Positions 43,226-52,853 of a stretch of DNA of 64,000 nucleotides are shown piece by piece; position 1 is the stretch's first letter, and every line of letters starts with the position of its first letter. Where the stretch lies: contig CBDCYR010000015.1 of assembly GCA_965224275.1 (NCBI GenBank), positions 62,001 to 126,000 of the forward strand. The letters are read 5' to 3'. The position numbers were made by a program, and so were the translations under genes. The DNA is from CAUZWH01 sp965224275 (GTDB lineage Bacteria > Pseudomonadota > Alphaproteobacteria > SHVV01). Under the pieces are notes generated by a model that saw nothing but the letters and a program-made list of their open reading frames with translations, was not told the origin of the DNA and searched no databases.

Positions 43226-44719
43226 ATGGATGAGCCCATCGACCTGACGCTTCTAAGCGTCGACGAGATGTACACCGCGGATGCCGGCGCGATCGCGGCC
43301 GGGGTGAACGGTGAAACCCTGATGGAAAACGCCGGTCGCGGGTTGGCCGACGCCATCGTCGAGCGCTGGGGTGCAGGCCAAACGGTCATTCTTTGTGGTC
43401 CCGGGAATAATGGTGGCGACGGATTTGTTGCAGCGCGCTATCTCGAACAGGCTGGGTTCACTGTTACCGTCGCGCTGCTGGGGGAACGCGCCCGCCTGAA
43501 AGGAGATGCGGGCATCATGGCCGCCCGCTGGGGAGGTGAGGTCGTCCCGCTCGAGCCGGGGATCGTGGTAGGTGCCGATCTGATCGTCGATGGCATCTTT
43601 GGTGCCGGTTTATCCCGATCGTTGGAAGGTGCTGCAGCCGCAACGGTTGCAGCCGTAAATGATTGCAACGTGCCGGTGGTTGCAATCGACGTACCGAGCG
43701 GCGTTCATGGAGACAGCGGCGCCATACTCGGGACCGCTGCGCGCGCCGATCTCACGGTGACGTTCTTTCTGCGCAAGCCTGGCCATCTATTGATGCCGGG
43801 TCGCGAATTAATGGGTGAGGTGGTTACCATCGACATCGCGACACCGCTTAGTGTTCTCGAGTCGATCGCGCCACAAACCTACGAAAACGGAGTTGGCCTT
43901 TGGCAGGACGCTTTTCCTTGGCCAAGCACGAGCGATCACAAATATAGCCGCGGTCATGCCATCGTTGTCAGCGGACCTATCAACAGCACCGGTGCCGCCC
44001 GGCTCGCCGCCCGGTCGGCGCTGCGCGCCGGCGCAGGTTTGGTCACGCTAGCCTGTCCGCCAGCGGCATTGCTGGTGAACGCGATCCACTTAACGTCGGT
44101 GATGTGTACGAGCTTTGATGGCAGTGACGGGCTGGTCGAGGTGCTGGAAGATCCTCGCCGTAATGTCGTGCTGTTGGGCCCCGGCAACGGTACCGGTCAG
44201 CCAACCCGCGACAACGTCCTTGCTGCTCTGGCGCTCGACAAGGGTGTCGTATTGGATGCAGACGCCTTGACGGCGTTTGAGGAAACTCCCTCTTCCCTGT
44301 TTGATGCGATCAATGGGGCCTGCGTGTTAACACCGCATGAGGGCGAATTTCGGCGGCTTTTCCCGGACATTAAAGACGGCAGCAAGCTTCGACGTGCCCG
44401 TACGGCAGCGAAAGCGAGCGGGGCGACGATTTTGTTCAAGGGCTCCGATACGGTTGTCGCATCGCCCGATGGGCGTGCGTCGATCAACACCAGCGCGCCA
44501 CCGGAGTTAGCGACCGCTGGATCGGGTGATGTCCTTGCCGGACTCATTACAGGATTAATCGCGCAGGGGATGCCGACATTCGCGGCGGCATCGGCTGGTG
44601 CGTGGTTGCACGGCGTGGCTGGTGCCACATTCGGCCCCGGGCTGATCGCCGAGGACATTGTGGAGCATATCCCCGACGCGCTGCGACTGCTGCGCGATGA
44701 AATCGAGGAACGGCCATGA
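43226..44719 (+). CDS. nnr: Bifunctional NAD(P)H-hydrate epimerase / ADP-dependent dehydratase
   Basis: The 497-residue protein joins two repair activities. The N-terminal YjeF_N epimerase domain (~1-215) has CGPGNNGGDGFVAAR and AIDVPSGVHGDSG. The C-terminal YjeF_C/ribokinase-like dehydratase (~225-495) has GPGNGTGQ, LDADALTAF, LTPHEGEF and the ATP/ADP-site motif ATAGSGDVLAGLITG. It converts damaged NAD(P)HX back to NAD(P)H. The length is usual for the fused bacterial form. Its stop overlaps the next start (ATGA). Confidence 0.95.
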   Translation: MDEPIDLTLLSVDEMYTADAGAIAAGVNGETLMENAGRGLADAIVERWGAGQTVILCGPGNNGGDGFVAARYLEQAGFTVTVALLGERARLKGDAGIMAARWGGEVVPLEPGIVVGADLIVDGIFGAGLSRSLEGAAAATVAAVNDCNVPVVAIDVPSGVHGDSGAILGTAARADLTVTFFLRKPGHLLMPGRELMGEVVTIDIATPLSVLESIAPQTYENGVGLWQDAFPWPSTSDHKYSRGHAIVVSGPINSTGAARLAARSALRAGAGLVTLACPPAALLVNAIHLTSVMCTSFDGSDGLVEVLEDPRRNVVLLGPGNGTGQPTRDNVLAALALDKGVVLDADALTAFEETPSSLFDAINGACVLTPHEGEFRRLFPDIKDGSKLRRARTAAKASGATILFKGSDTVVASPDGRASINTSAPPELATAGSGDVLAGLITGLIAQGMPTFAAASAGAWLHGVAGATFGPGLIAEDIVEHIPDALRLLRDEIEERP

Positions 44720-46134
44720 GTGACGATGTAGCGGGAGGCCTGGTCGATCGGACTTTGAAACGTCTGGTCAAAGTTTGGCGCGGGTTGGCTCGCGAAAAAG
44801 CGGACGATTCGATTGAAGATCTCGATCCCGACCTCTCGGACGATGATCTCGATCGGGTTCGCAGGCAGATCGAATCCTGTCTGGCTGGACGCGGCGGCGA
44901 GGTGTCGGCGCGCCGCCGTGCTGCGGTGCTCGGGCAAAGCTATCTTTCGCTTAGTGGCACCGGCCGCGAACGGTTTCTGCGTCTGCTGGCCAGCGATTAT
45001 GGTATCGATCAGGTCGCGATGCGCGATCTTGCGGGATCGGTTGTTAATGCGGCCGATGGTGACGCCCTCAATGCCGCCGAAGATACGCTGCGGCGCGCCC
45101 TGGTCGCCCCCCGCGTTCGGCTTCTTACGCAGTTCAACGCGCTTCCCGAGGGCGTCAAATTCCTGGTTGATATGCGGGCCGATCTTATGCGTCTCGGCAA
45201 TAGTGATCCCGTGCTGGCTTCGGTCGAGCGCGACCTCAAGGATCTTCTCGTCGCCTGGTTCGATGTCGGGTTCCTGGAGCTACGGCGCATCGGATGGGGA
45301 GCGCCGGTGCATCTTCTAGAAAAACTTATGGCCTACGAGGCCGTGCATGAAATTCGATCGTGGGACGATCTCAAAAACCGGCTCGACTCGGATCGCCGTT
45401 GTTACGCGTTTTTCCATCCGCGGATGCCGGATGAGCCATTGATTTTCATCGAAGTGGCTCTGGTAAACGGAATCGCCGGCAATATTCAGGCCCTGCTGGA
45501 TGAACGTGCACCGGCCGACGACCCGGCCGCCGCTGATTCCGCAATTTTCTACTCGATATCAAACGCCCAGCGTGGCCTTGCTGGCGTCAACTTTGGCGAC
45601 TTTCTAATCAAACGCGTGGTCGACGATATCGTTCGTAACCTGCCCAACGTGAGGACGTTCTCAACGCTGTCACCGATTCCCGGATTTCGGATTTGGCTTG
45701 ATAAGCGATTGGAGGCCGGTGAGGTCGAACTGACTGATGAGGAGCGCGGCGCGCTTGCTCAGGCACTGGCTGTTGAGCCGCTCGATGTCGATCTTAGAAC
45801 GGCCCTTTCGCAGGAAGATTGGTTCGGCGATACGGCGCTGAGCGAAGCCCTAAGAAATCCGCTCTTTCGCCTGTGTGCGAAATACTTGTTGATTGAAAAG
45901 CGAGGGACGCGCGCGCGCGACCCGGTGGCCCATTTCCACCTAACAAATGGCGCGCGTCTCGAACGGCTCAATTGGTTGGCGAATCCGACCCCAACCGGCC
46001 TGCAGCGGTCCTATGGTATTATGGTCAATTATCTCTACCCATTGGACGAAATAGAGACCAATCACGAAGGTTATCGCGGCGCCGGGGAGATCGCAGCGGC
46101 GGCTACCGTGCGGGCGCTGATCGATCTTCGCTAA
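44716..46134 (+). CDS. Malonyl-CoA decarboxylase
   Basis: The 472-residue protein matches malonyl-CoA decarboxylase: a helical N-terminal domain (~1-160) and a GNAT-like C-terminal catalytic domain with HPRMPDEPLIFIEVAL, SNAQRGLAGVNFG, TFSTLSPIPGF (Ser region) and DPVAHFHLTNGARLERLNW (His region). It turns malonyl-CoA into acetyl-CoA and CO2, useful in malonate breakdown or in controlling malonyl-CoA. No matB-type synthetase gene is beside it. Translation is coupled to the upstream gene by ATGA. Confidence 0.93.
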   Translation: MSDDVAGGLVDRTLKRLVKVWRGLAREKADDSIEDLDPDLSDDDLDRVRRQIESCLAGRGGEVSARRRAAVLGQSYLSLSGTGRERFLRLLASDYGIDQVAMRDLAGSVVNAADGDALNAAEDTLRRALVAPRVRLLTQFNALPEGVKFLVDMRADLMRLGNSDPVLASVERDLKDLLVAWFDVGFLELRRIGWGAPVHLLEKLMAYEAVHEIRSWDDLKNRLDSDRRCYAFFHPRMPDEPLIFIEVALVNGIAGNIQALLDERAPADDPAAADSAIFYSISNAQRGLAGVNFGDFLIKRVVDDIVRNLPNVRTFSTLSPIPGFRIWLDKRLEAGEVELTDEERGALAQALAVEPLDVDLRTALSQEDWFGDTALSEALRNPLFRLCAKYLLIEKRGTRARDPVAHFHLTNGARLERLNWLANPTPTGLQRSYGIMVNYLYPLDEIETNHEGYRGAGEIAAAATVRALIDLR

Positions 46135-46207
46135 CCCTGATCTCAACTACTGGACCCCGTGGCGCTCAGGGATTTGCTAGATCCCGCGCCGCGCGCTAGG
46201 TAAGGGC

Positions 46208-48607
46208 ATGGCTCAGGTAGACGCAAAGCAAAATGGGGCTTCTGGCACCCGCAAGAAACGCTTGCGGCCAAGCAATGTCGTGAGCGCGGAAGATCTCGAG
46301 ATCCTCACTGAACTTCAGCGCAAGGTGCTGTGGCTCTCGTCCTGGATGATACACAACGCCAACCACATCAGACCCAATCGGGACGGTCTGAAGGTAGGCG
46401 GGCACCAGGCATCGAGTTCATCGATGGTCTCGTTGATGACGGCGCTCTATTTCCACGTTCTCACGCCACGCGACCGGGTCGCGGTTAAGCCGCACGCTAG
46501 TCCTGGTTATCACGCGATCCAATATTTGCTTGGCGGCCAGAGCCGAGAAAAGCTGGAACGGTTTCGCGCACTTGGTGGTGCGCAATCCTATCCATCGCGC
46601 ACCAAGGACGCTGATGACGTCGATTTCTCCACCGGCTCAGTTGGGATGGGGGTCGGCATGACGACGTTCGCGTCGTTGACGCAGGATTACCTGCGCTTCA
46701 AATCGCTGATACCCGATAGCGAACCGCCCGGCCGCATGGTCGCCTTGATGGGCGATGCCGAGCTCGACGAAGGCAACGTATTCGAGGCTTTGCTCGAGGG
46801 CTGGAAGCACGATGTGCGTAACCTGTGGTGGGTGATCGATTACAACCGCCAAAGCCTCGATAGCGTTATCACAGATCATTTGTTCTCTCGCGTAGACGAT
46901 ATCTTCCGCACGACAGGCTGGGAGGTAATTACACTCAAATACGGCAAGAAGCTGCAGCGAGCGTTCGCGGAGGCGGGTGGCGACGCGTTGCGGCAGTGGA
47001 TCGACGACTGTCCCAATTCACTGTATTCGGCGCTGGTCTATAAGGGCGGTCCCGGTTGGCGCGAGCACCTCACGCGGGATCTCGGAGATACGGCAGGTAT
47101 CAAAGAACTGCTCGATGATCACGACGATGACGCCCTGCAGCAACTTATGACCAATCTTGCGGGGCACGATCTCGAATCAATTCTCCAGGCATTTCAGAGC
47201 GTTGAGAACGATCTTCCGCACTGCTTCATCGCGTATACGATCAAAGGCTGGGGCTTGCCGTTTGCTGGCCACAAAGACAATCACTCCGGGCTTATGAACC
47301 CTGATCAAATGACCGCATTCAAGGCGGCCCAGGGTATTCCCGACGGCCAGGAGTGGGAACCATTCGCCGGTCTCAAGCTGCCTGAGGGCAAACTGCGCGC
47401 GTTTCTCGATGCCGTGCCGTTTGGGCAGGAGGGGACGCGCAACTACGAAACCGCAAAAATAAGTGTGCCTGAGGTATTTCCTTTGGCGAGCGCGCCGCAC
47501 GCCTCGACCCAGGAGGCGTTTGGGAGAATTCTCAGCGATATCGGACGCGAAGACACCGAATTGGCGGAACGTATTGTCACGACATCGCCCGATGTCACGG
47601 TATCGACCAATCTCGGTGCCTGGGTCAACCGTCGCGGCATATTCGATCGGCACGATCGTGAGGATGTCTTCAAAGAAGAAAAGGTCGTGTCGGCGCAGCG
47701 TTGGAACATGTCACGCGCGGGCCAGCATATTGAACTTGGTATTGCCGAGAACAATCTGTTTTTGGCTTTGGCGGCGCTCGGCCTGGCAGGTCCGATTTTC
47801 GGTGCTCGGTTGCTGCCGGTCGGCACGCTCTACGACCCTTTCATCATGCGCGGTCTCGACGCGCTTAATTATGCCTCCTATCAAGACGCGCGTTTTATGT
47901 TGGTGGCGACGCCCTCAGGGCTGTCCTTGGCACCGGAAGGTGGTGCACATCAATCGATTTCAACCACGCTGATTGGCCTTGGCCAGGATAAATTGGCGTC
48001 ATTCGACCCGGCGTTTATTGATGAGTTGGCGGTCATCATGCGCTGGGGATTTGACCATATGCAGCAAGACGATGGCGGGTCGATTTATTTGCGCCTATCG
48101 ACTCGATCGATCGATCAACCTGACCGCGAGATGACGCCGGCCCTCGCGGCCGACATCCTTGCCGGAGGCTATTGGCAGCACGCGCCGCACGCTCAAGGGG
48201 GGGTTGCGATCGCGTATTCAGGCGTGGTTGCCGGCGAGGCGGCTGAAGCGCACCGTCAAATACTCGAGGATATTCCGGGGGCCGGTTTGTTGGCGGTGCC
48301 ATCGCCGGACCTGTTGCACCAAAACTGGATCAAGACCTCGCGGGCTCGTTCGCGCGGTGAAAATCCTCCGCTTGCCCAGATTGAAGCATTGCTGAGTTCG
48401 TTATCGCCCGATGCTGCGCTGGTTACGGTGGTCGATGCCCATCCCGCAACCTTGTCGTGGCTTGGGTCGGTTGCAAGGCACCGGGTATACCCCCTCGGGG
48501 TCGATCATTTCGGCCAATCGGGTGACGTTGTTGATCTTTACAAGACCTATCGCATCGATGCCGACGCGGTTCTCGATGCCTGTGCCTCGGCTTGCCTGGG
48601 CGGCTAA
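46208..48607 (+). CDS. AceE/transketolase-like ThDP-dependent enzyme
   Basis: The 799-residue protein has the homodimeric ThDP-enzyme layout: HASPGYHAIQYLLG, the ThDP-binding GDAELDEGN...WWVIDYNRQSLD, AYTIKGWGLPFAGHKDNHSGLM, a central pyrimidine-binding domain with ELGIAENN and a C-terminal domain. It looks like a short relative (~800 residues) of the homodimeric pyruvate dehydrogenase E1 (AceE, ~890) and of transketolases. No E2 or E3 genes are adjacent, so its acceptor is open. It stands alone between the malonyl-CoA decarboxylase gene and tRNA-Leu. Confidence 0.85.
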   Translation: MAQVDAKQNGASGTRKKRLRPSNVVSAEDLEILTELQRKVLWLSSWMIHNANHIRPNRDGLKVGGHQASSSSMVSLMTALYFHVLTPRDRVAVKPHASPGYHAIQYLLGGQSREKLERFRALGGAQSYPSRTKDADDVDFSTGSVGMGVGMTTFASLTQDYLRFKSLIPDSEPPGRMVALMGDAELDEGNVFEALLEGWKHDVRNLWWVIDYNRQSLDSVITDHLFSRVDDIFRTTGWEVITLKYGKKLQRAFAEAGGDALRQWIDDCPNSLYSALVYKGGPGWREHLTRDLGDTAGIKELLDDHDDDALQQLMTNLAGHDLESILQAFQSVENDLPHCFIAYTIKGWGLPFAGHKDNHSGLMNPDQMTAFKAAQGIPDGQEWEPFAGLKLPEGKLRAFLDAVPFGQEGTRNYETAKISVPEVFPLASAPHASTQEAFGRILSDIGREDTELAERIVTTSPDVTVSTNLGAWVNRRGIFDRHDREDVFKEEKVVSAQRWNMSRAGQHIELGIAENNLFLALAALGLAGPIFGARLLPVGTLYDPFIMRGLDALNYASYQDARFMLVATPSGLSLAPEGGAHQSISTTLIGLGQDKLASFDPAFIDELAVIMRWGFDHMQQDDGGSIYLRLSTRSIDQPDREMTPALAADILAGGYWQHAPHAQGGVAIAYSGVVAGEAAEAHRQILEDIPGAGLLAVPSPDLLHQNWIKTSRARSRGENPPLAQIEALLSSLSPDAALVTVVDAHPATLSWLGSVARHRVYPLGVDHFGQSGDVVDLYKTYRIDADAVLDACASACLGG

Positions 48608-48757
48608 CCCATCGTGCTAAAAGTAAGGGCTTGACCTGAGCTCAAAGCTTTGATCTACGGCGCGGCGAGAGGGTGCTCAGTGCGCTGTTGTCGTTGTCAA
48701 AGAAGGCGCTATGTTATGTTGCACCGCGGGCGCGTTGCGCTTGCGTCAATGTCCTAC

Positions 48758-48842
48758 GCGGGCGTGGTGGAACTGGTAGACACGCAAGATTTAGGATCTT
48801 GTGACGAAAGTCGTGGGGGTTCAAATCCCTCCGCCCGCACCA
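48758..48842 (+). tRNA. tRNA-Leu (anticodon TAG)
   Basis: The acceptor stem GCGGGCG pairs with CGCCCGC and CCA is encoded. The anticodon arm CAAGA-TTTAGGA-TCTTG has anticodon TAG. The long variable arm and 85-base length fit a class II leucine tRNA. Confidence 0.97.
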
Positions 48843-48983
48843 GCACACGTTTGCAACGAAAAAACTGCATAAGATAGAACCGCGTTCCAAAAACTAGCGA
48901 ATATACGGTCCCCACCTCAAAGCTAGTCCCGTCGCCGCCGAAAATTCTGGTCACCTAATTCAGCCAAACAGAACACCCCAGCC

Positions 48984-50501
48984 ATGCAAATAACGGAAAC
49001 CAGCTCCGAAGAGCTCAAACGCGAATACAAGATTGTTGTCGTTGCCGATGACATCGAAGACAAGGTTGCGGCCAAGCTGAACGATCTTGGCAAGACCATC
49101 ACGCTGCCTGGATTTCGGCCTGGCAAAGTTCCCGTTTCACTGCTCCGTAAACGGTTCGGCAAATCGGTCATGGGTGAAGTGCTTGAAGAGGCGGTGAGCA
49201 CAAGCAGCCAGCAAGCAATCCAAGATAACTCGCTCACGCCCGCGCTCCAGCCGAAGATCGAAGTCACCCAGTTCGAGGAAGGGGCCGATCTGGAATACAC
49301 AATGGCGGTCGAGATCATGCCGGCGATCGAGATGCCGGATTTCGCCTCTATCGAACTCGAACGGTTGGTATTGAAAGCTGGCGATGAAGAGGTCGACGAA
49401 GCTCTCGAACGCATGGCTGAGCAGCAAAAGACATACGAAACCGCCGAAGGCGAGGCGGCTGCCGGCGATACGGATGCGGTGCTGATCGATTTTACCGGCA
49501 CGATCGACGGCGAGGAGTTCGAGGGCGGTGCGGCCGAGGGTCATCTTCTCGAGCTTGGCAGCGGGCGGTTCATCCCAGGCTTTGAAGAACAGCTCGTTGG
49601 CGCCAAGGCAGGCGATAAGAAGAACGTTGACGTCACCTTCCCAGACGACTACCCCGCCGCCGACCTGGCCTCAAAGTCGGCTGTTTTTGCCGTCGAGGTT
49701 AAGGAGGTTCGGGTCGCCAAATCGGCACCGATCGACGACGAACTGGCCACCCGGATGGGTCTGGATGATCTCGCGGCGCTGAAGGAAGCGGTGAAGGGTC
49801 AGATCGCCCAAGAGTATGCCGGTATGTCTCACGATCGCTTAAAACGCGGTCTGCTCGACGCGCTGTCGGAAGCCCATGATTTTGGTGTGCCCGAGGGGAT
49901 GATTGATCAGGAACTTGAAGCGATCCTCGAACAGTTTCGCTCGCTCGGCGAGCGCAACGAACTTGAGGAAGAGGACAAGGATAAAAGCGAGGACGAGCTG
50001 CGCGAAGAGTATAGGCCGATCGCGGAACGACGGATTCGACTCGGTCTCCTCCTTGGCCGCGTCGGTGAGACGAACAATATTATTGTCAATGACGATGAAG
50101 TAAGCCGCGCGCTGACCGAGAATGCGCGCCGTTTTCCAGGACGCGAACGGCAGGTGATCGAGTTCTATCAAAGCAATCCTCAAGCGATGGCACAGCTCAA
50201 GGCACCGTTGTTCGAAGACAAGGTGGTCGACTTCATCCTCGAACTGGCGTCGGTCAGTGAGCGCACGGTTACGCGCGACGAATTGATGCAAGAACCGGAG
50301 CAGGAAGAGAAAACAGCCGACGCGGACGCAGACGCCACCAAGAAGAAATCCAAGCCAAAGAAAAAAGCCGCCAGCAAAGCGGCAGGCGCGACCAAAAGTG
50401 CAGCCAAGAGTACGAGCAAGAGTATGAGCAAGAGTACGAAAAAGAAGGCCGCTGGGAAGCAAGAGGATGACGCCAGCGACGCCGGTTCCGAGGACTCCTG
50501 A
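48984..50501 (+). CDS. tig: Trigger factor
   Basis: The 505-residue ribosome-associated chaperone has the ribosome-binding signature GFRPGKVPVSLLRKRFG near residue 45, a FKBP-type PPIase domain (~160-245, LIDFTGTIDGEEFEGG) and the helical C-terminal domain. A Lys/Ala/Ser-rich tail of ~75 residues (KKKSKPKKKAASKAAG onward) ends in an acidic stretch; trigger factor is usually ~430-450 residues, so the tail is the extra length. Its DNA has a 12-bp near-tandem repeat at ~50406-50445. It stands in the conserved tig-clpP-clpX-lon order. Confidence 0.97.
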   Translation: MQITETSSEELKREYKIVVVADDIEDKVAAKLNDLGKTITLPGFRPGKVPVSLLRKRFGKSVMGEVLEEAVSTSSQQAIQDNSLTPALQPKIEVTQFEEGADLEYTMAVEIMPAIEMPDFASIELERLVLKAGDEEVDEALERMAEQQKTYETAEGEAAAGDTDAVLIDFTGTIDGEEFEGGAAEGHLLELGSGRFIPGFEEQLVGAKAGDKKNVDVTFPDDYPAADLASKSAVFAVEVKEVRVAKSAPIDDELATRMGLDDLAALKEAVKGQIAQEYAGMSHDRLKRGLLDALSEAHDFGVPEGMIDQELEAILEQFRSLGERNELEEEDKDKSEDELREEYRPIAERRIRLGLLLGRVGETNNIIVNDDEVSRALTENARRFPGRERQVIEFYQSNPQAMAQLKAPLFEDKVVDFILELASVSERTVTRDELMQEPEQEEKTADADADATKKKSKPKKKAASKAAGATKSAAKSTSKSMSKSTKKKAAGKQEDDASDAGSEDS

Positions 50502-50533
50502 GTCTGGAAACATGAAAGTGCGGGAATACAACG

Positions 50534-51172
50534 ATGAATGAGCGGATGCAGAACCTCGTGCCGATGGTGGTTGAACAGACCAATCGGGGCGAGCGTGCGT
50601 ACGATATATACTCGCGCCTTCTCAAAGAGCGCATCATATTTCTAACCGGGCCGGTCGACGATATGGTCGCGAGTCTGGTCACCGCGCAACTCCTATTCCT
50701 GGAAGCCGAAAACCCGCAAAAAGACATTTCGTTCTACATTAATTCGCCGGGCGGTGTCGTTTCCTCGGGCTTGGCGATTTACGACACTATGCAGTACGTC
50801 CGCCCCCGCATATCGACACTATGCATCGGTCAGGCGGCATCGATGGGCTCATTGCTTCTGTCAGCGGGGGCGCCAGGCCTGCGCTATGCGCTGCCTAACG
50901 CGCGCGTCATGATGCATCAACCCTCTGGCGGATTTCAGGGTCAGGCTGCGGATATCGAAATCCACGCGCGCGAGATTCTTTCGCTGCGTGCGCGCCTTAA
51001 CGAAATTTATGTCAAGCACACGGGCAAAGATCTTGCAGAGATCGAGACCCATCTCGATCGCGATTTCTTTATGACAGCGGAAAATGCTAAGGAATTCGGG
51101 CTCATCGACGATGTCGTTAACAAGCGACCGACACCCGACGATGACGACGAAGATGAAGAGACGTCGAAGTGA
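50534..51172 (+). CDS. clpP: ATP-dependent Clp protease proteolytic subunit
   Basis: The 212-residue serine protease has S103 (GQAASMGS), H128 (MMHQPSGG) and D177 with the spacing of the classical ClpP triad. It forms the tetradecameric chamber that degrades proteins delivered by ClpX, encoded 214 bases downstream. GGGAATAC and a weak ribosome site precede the ATG. The acidic C-terminal end (DDDDEDEETSK) is common in this group. Confidence 0.97.
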   Translation: MNERMQNLVPMVVEQTNRGERAYDIYSRLLKERIIFLTGPVDDMVASLVTAQLLFLEAENPQKDISFYINSPGGVVSSGLAIYDTMQYVRPRISTLCIGQAASMGSLLLSAGAPGLRYALPNARVMMHQPSGGFQGQAADIEIHAREILSLRARLNEIYVKHTGKDLAEIETHLDRDFFMTAENAKEFGLIDDVVNKRPTPDDDDEDEETSK

Positions 51173-51386
51173 TGGTCGCTACATACCAAGCGGTGGTTTG
51201 GTGGTTAGTTAAACCTTAACCGATGGTCTAATAGCGTATGTTTGGGAGGAAGCCGGAGCCGGATCAAATATATCGGTACGGCTACTAGATAGAGGTACCC
51301 GCCTTGAATCGCCGCCAATATATGGGTTGTGCGTTCTTGGCGTCCACGTTTAACATGACTCTGGTTGTAGCGCGTGAGGGGTTTTG

Positions 51387-52652
51387 ATGACCAAGTCCGC
51401 CGGCAGCGATTCAAAAAACACGCTGTATTGTTCCTTCTGCGGCAAGAGCCAGCACGAAGTTCGTAAGCTCATCGCCGGTCCAACGGTGTTTATTTGCGAT
51501 GAGTGTGTCGAACTATGCATGGATATTATCCGTGAGGAACACAAAAGCGCGCTAGTCAAAACCCGCGATGGGGTTCCCACGCCGGGCGACATTTGCGGCG
51601 TGCTCGATGACTATGTGATCGGCCAGGATCATGCCAAGCGCGTCTTGTCGGTCGCGGTTCACAATCACTACAAGCGGCTCAATCACAGCGCTAAGAACAA
51701 CGATGTTGAGCTCGCCAAATCCAACATTCTTCTGATTGGACCGACCGGTTGCGGCAAAACCCTGCTCGCGCAAACGCTCGCTCGGATTCTCGACGTGCCC
51801 TTTACGATGGCTGACGCGACGACCCTAACCGAAGCCGGTTATGTCGGCGAAGACGTTGAGAACATCATCCTCAAGCTGCTCCAGGCGGCCGACTACAACG
51901 TCGAGCGTGCTCAGCGCGGCATCGTCTATATCGACGAAGTCGACAAGATCAGCCGTAAATCGGATAACCCCTCGATCACCCGCGACGTATCGGGCGAGGG
52001 CGTTCAGCAGGCGCTGCTCAAGATTATGGAGGGAACGATCGCTTCCGTACCGCCGCAGGGCGGGCGTAAACATCCGCAGCAAGAGTTCCTCCAAGTCGAT
52101 ACCACCAATATTCTGTTCATCTGCGGCGGCGCGTTTTCGGGTCTCGAACGGATTATTTCGGCTCGGGGACGGGGCACGTCGATCGGCTTTGGTGCCGATG
52201 TGCGCGCTCAAGACGAGCGCGCAACCGGAGCGATCCTTATGGGCGTCGAGCCAGAGGATCTGCTCCGCTTTGGCCTGATCCCTGAATTCGTTGGTCGTTT
52301 GCCGGTGTTGGCTACGCTCACTGATCTCGACGAAGAGGCCCTCGTCGAAATACTCACCAAGCCCAAGAACGCTCTGGTCAAACAATATCAACGTCTGTTC
52401 GAAATGGAGGATGTCAACCTGACATTCTCCGAGGACGCATTGGGCGCAATTGCGAAAAAGGCAATTGCGCGCAAGACCGGCGCCCGCGGGTTGCGCTCGA
52501 TCCTCGAAAGCAATTTGCTCGATTCGATGTTCGAACTTCCGTCACTCGATCAAGTGGAGGAAGTCGTCATCAACAGCGAGGTTGTCGAAGGCCGGGCCAA
52601 ACCGCTCTATATATATAGTGATCGTCGCGAAGATCTCGGAACGCCGGCTTAG
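51387..52652 (+). CDS. clpX: Clp protease ATPase subunit ClpX
   Basis: The 421-residue AAA+ unfoldase has an N-terminal zinc domain with four Cys (CSFCGKS ... CDECVELC), Walker A GPTGCGKT, Walker B IVYIDEVDKI and the IGF-type loop RGTSIGFGAD that docks on ClpP. ATG 51387 follows GAGGGG; the TTG one codon earlier is less likely. The 214-base gap upstream may hold its own promoter. Confidence 0.97.
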   Translation: MTKSAGSDSKNTLYCSFCGKSQHEVRKLIAGPTVFICDECVELCMDIIREEHKSALVKTRDGVPTPGDICGVLDDYVIGQDHAKRVLSVAVHNHYKRLNHSAKNNDVELAKSNILLIGPTGCGKTLLAQTLARILDVPFTMADATTLTEAGYVGEDVENIILKLLQAADYNVERAQRGIVYIDEVDKISRKSDNPSITRDVSGEGVQQALLKIMEGTIASVPPQGGRKHPQQEFLQVDTTNILFICGGAFSGLERIISARGRGTSIGFGADVRAQDERATGAILMGVEPEDLLRFGLIPEFVGRLPVLATLTDLDEEALVEILTKPKNALVKQYQRLFEMEDVNLTFSEDALGAIAKKAIARKTGARGLRSILESNLLDSMFELPSLDQVEEVVINSEVVEGRAKPLYIYSDRREDLGTPA

Positions 52653-52784
52653 TGATCGCTTTGTCTTGACGAGCGCGTTAGCAACGATTCAAGCGCACTT
52701 GATTAGGCGTCTAGCGTGAGCCACATCTAACCCAGGGCTGGTAGCCTTGGCAAAAATTGCGTAGCGCGATCAAGCGATCTGAAT

Positions 52785-52842
52785 GAGGCGAAACCGAGCG
52801 ACGCGAAACCCAACGACGCGAAACCCAACGACGTACGAAACG
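52785..52842. repeat. 15-bp tandem repeats before lon
   Basis: CGACGCGAAACCCAA occurs twice in tandem (52799-52813 and 52814-52828), followed by a partial copy and preceded by a degenerate one. It lies just upstream of the lon start codon in a 201-base gap and could affect expression or be a neutral repeat. Confidence 0.7.
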
Positions 52843-52853
52843 GTGACGAACGA

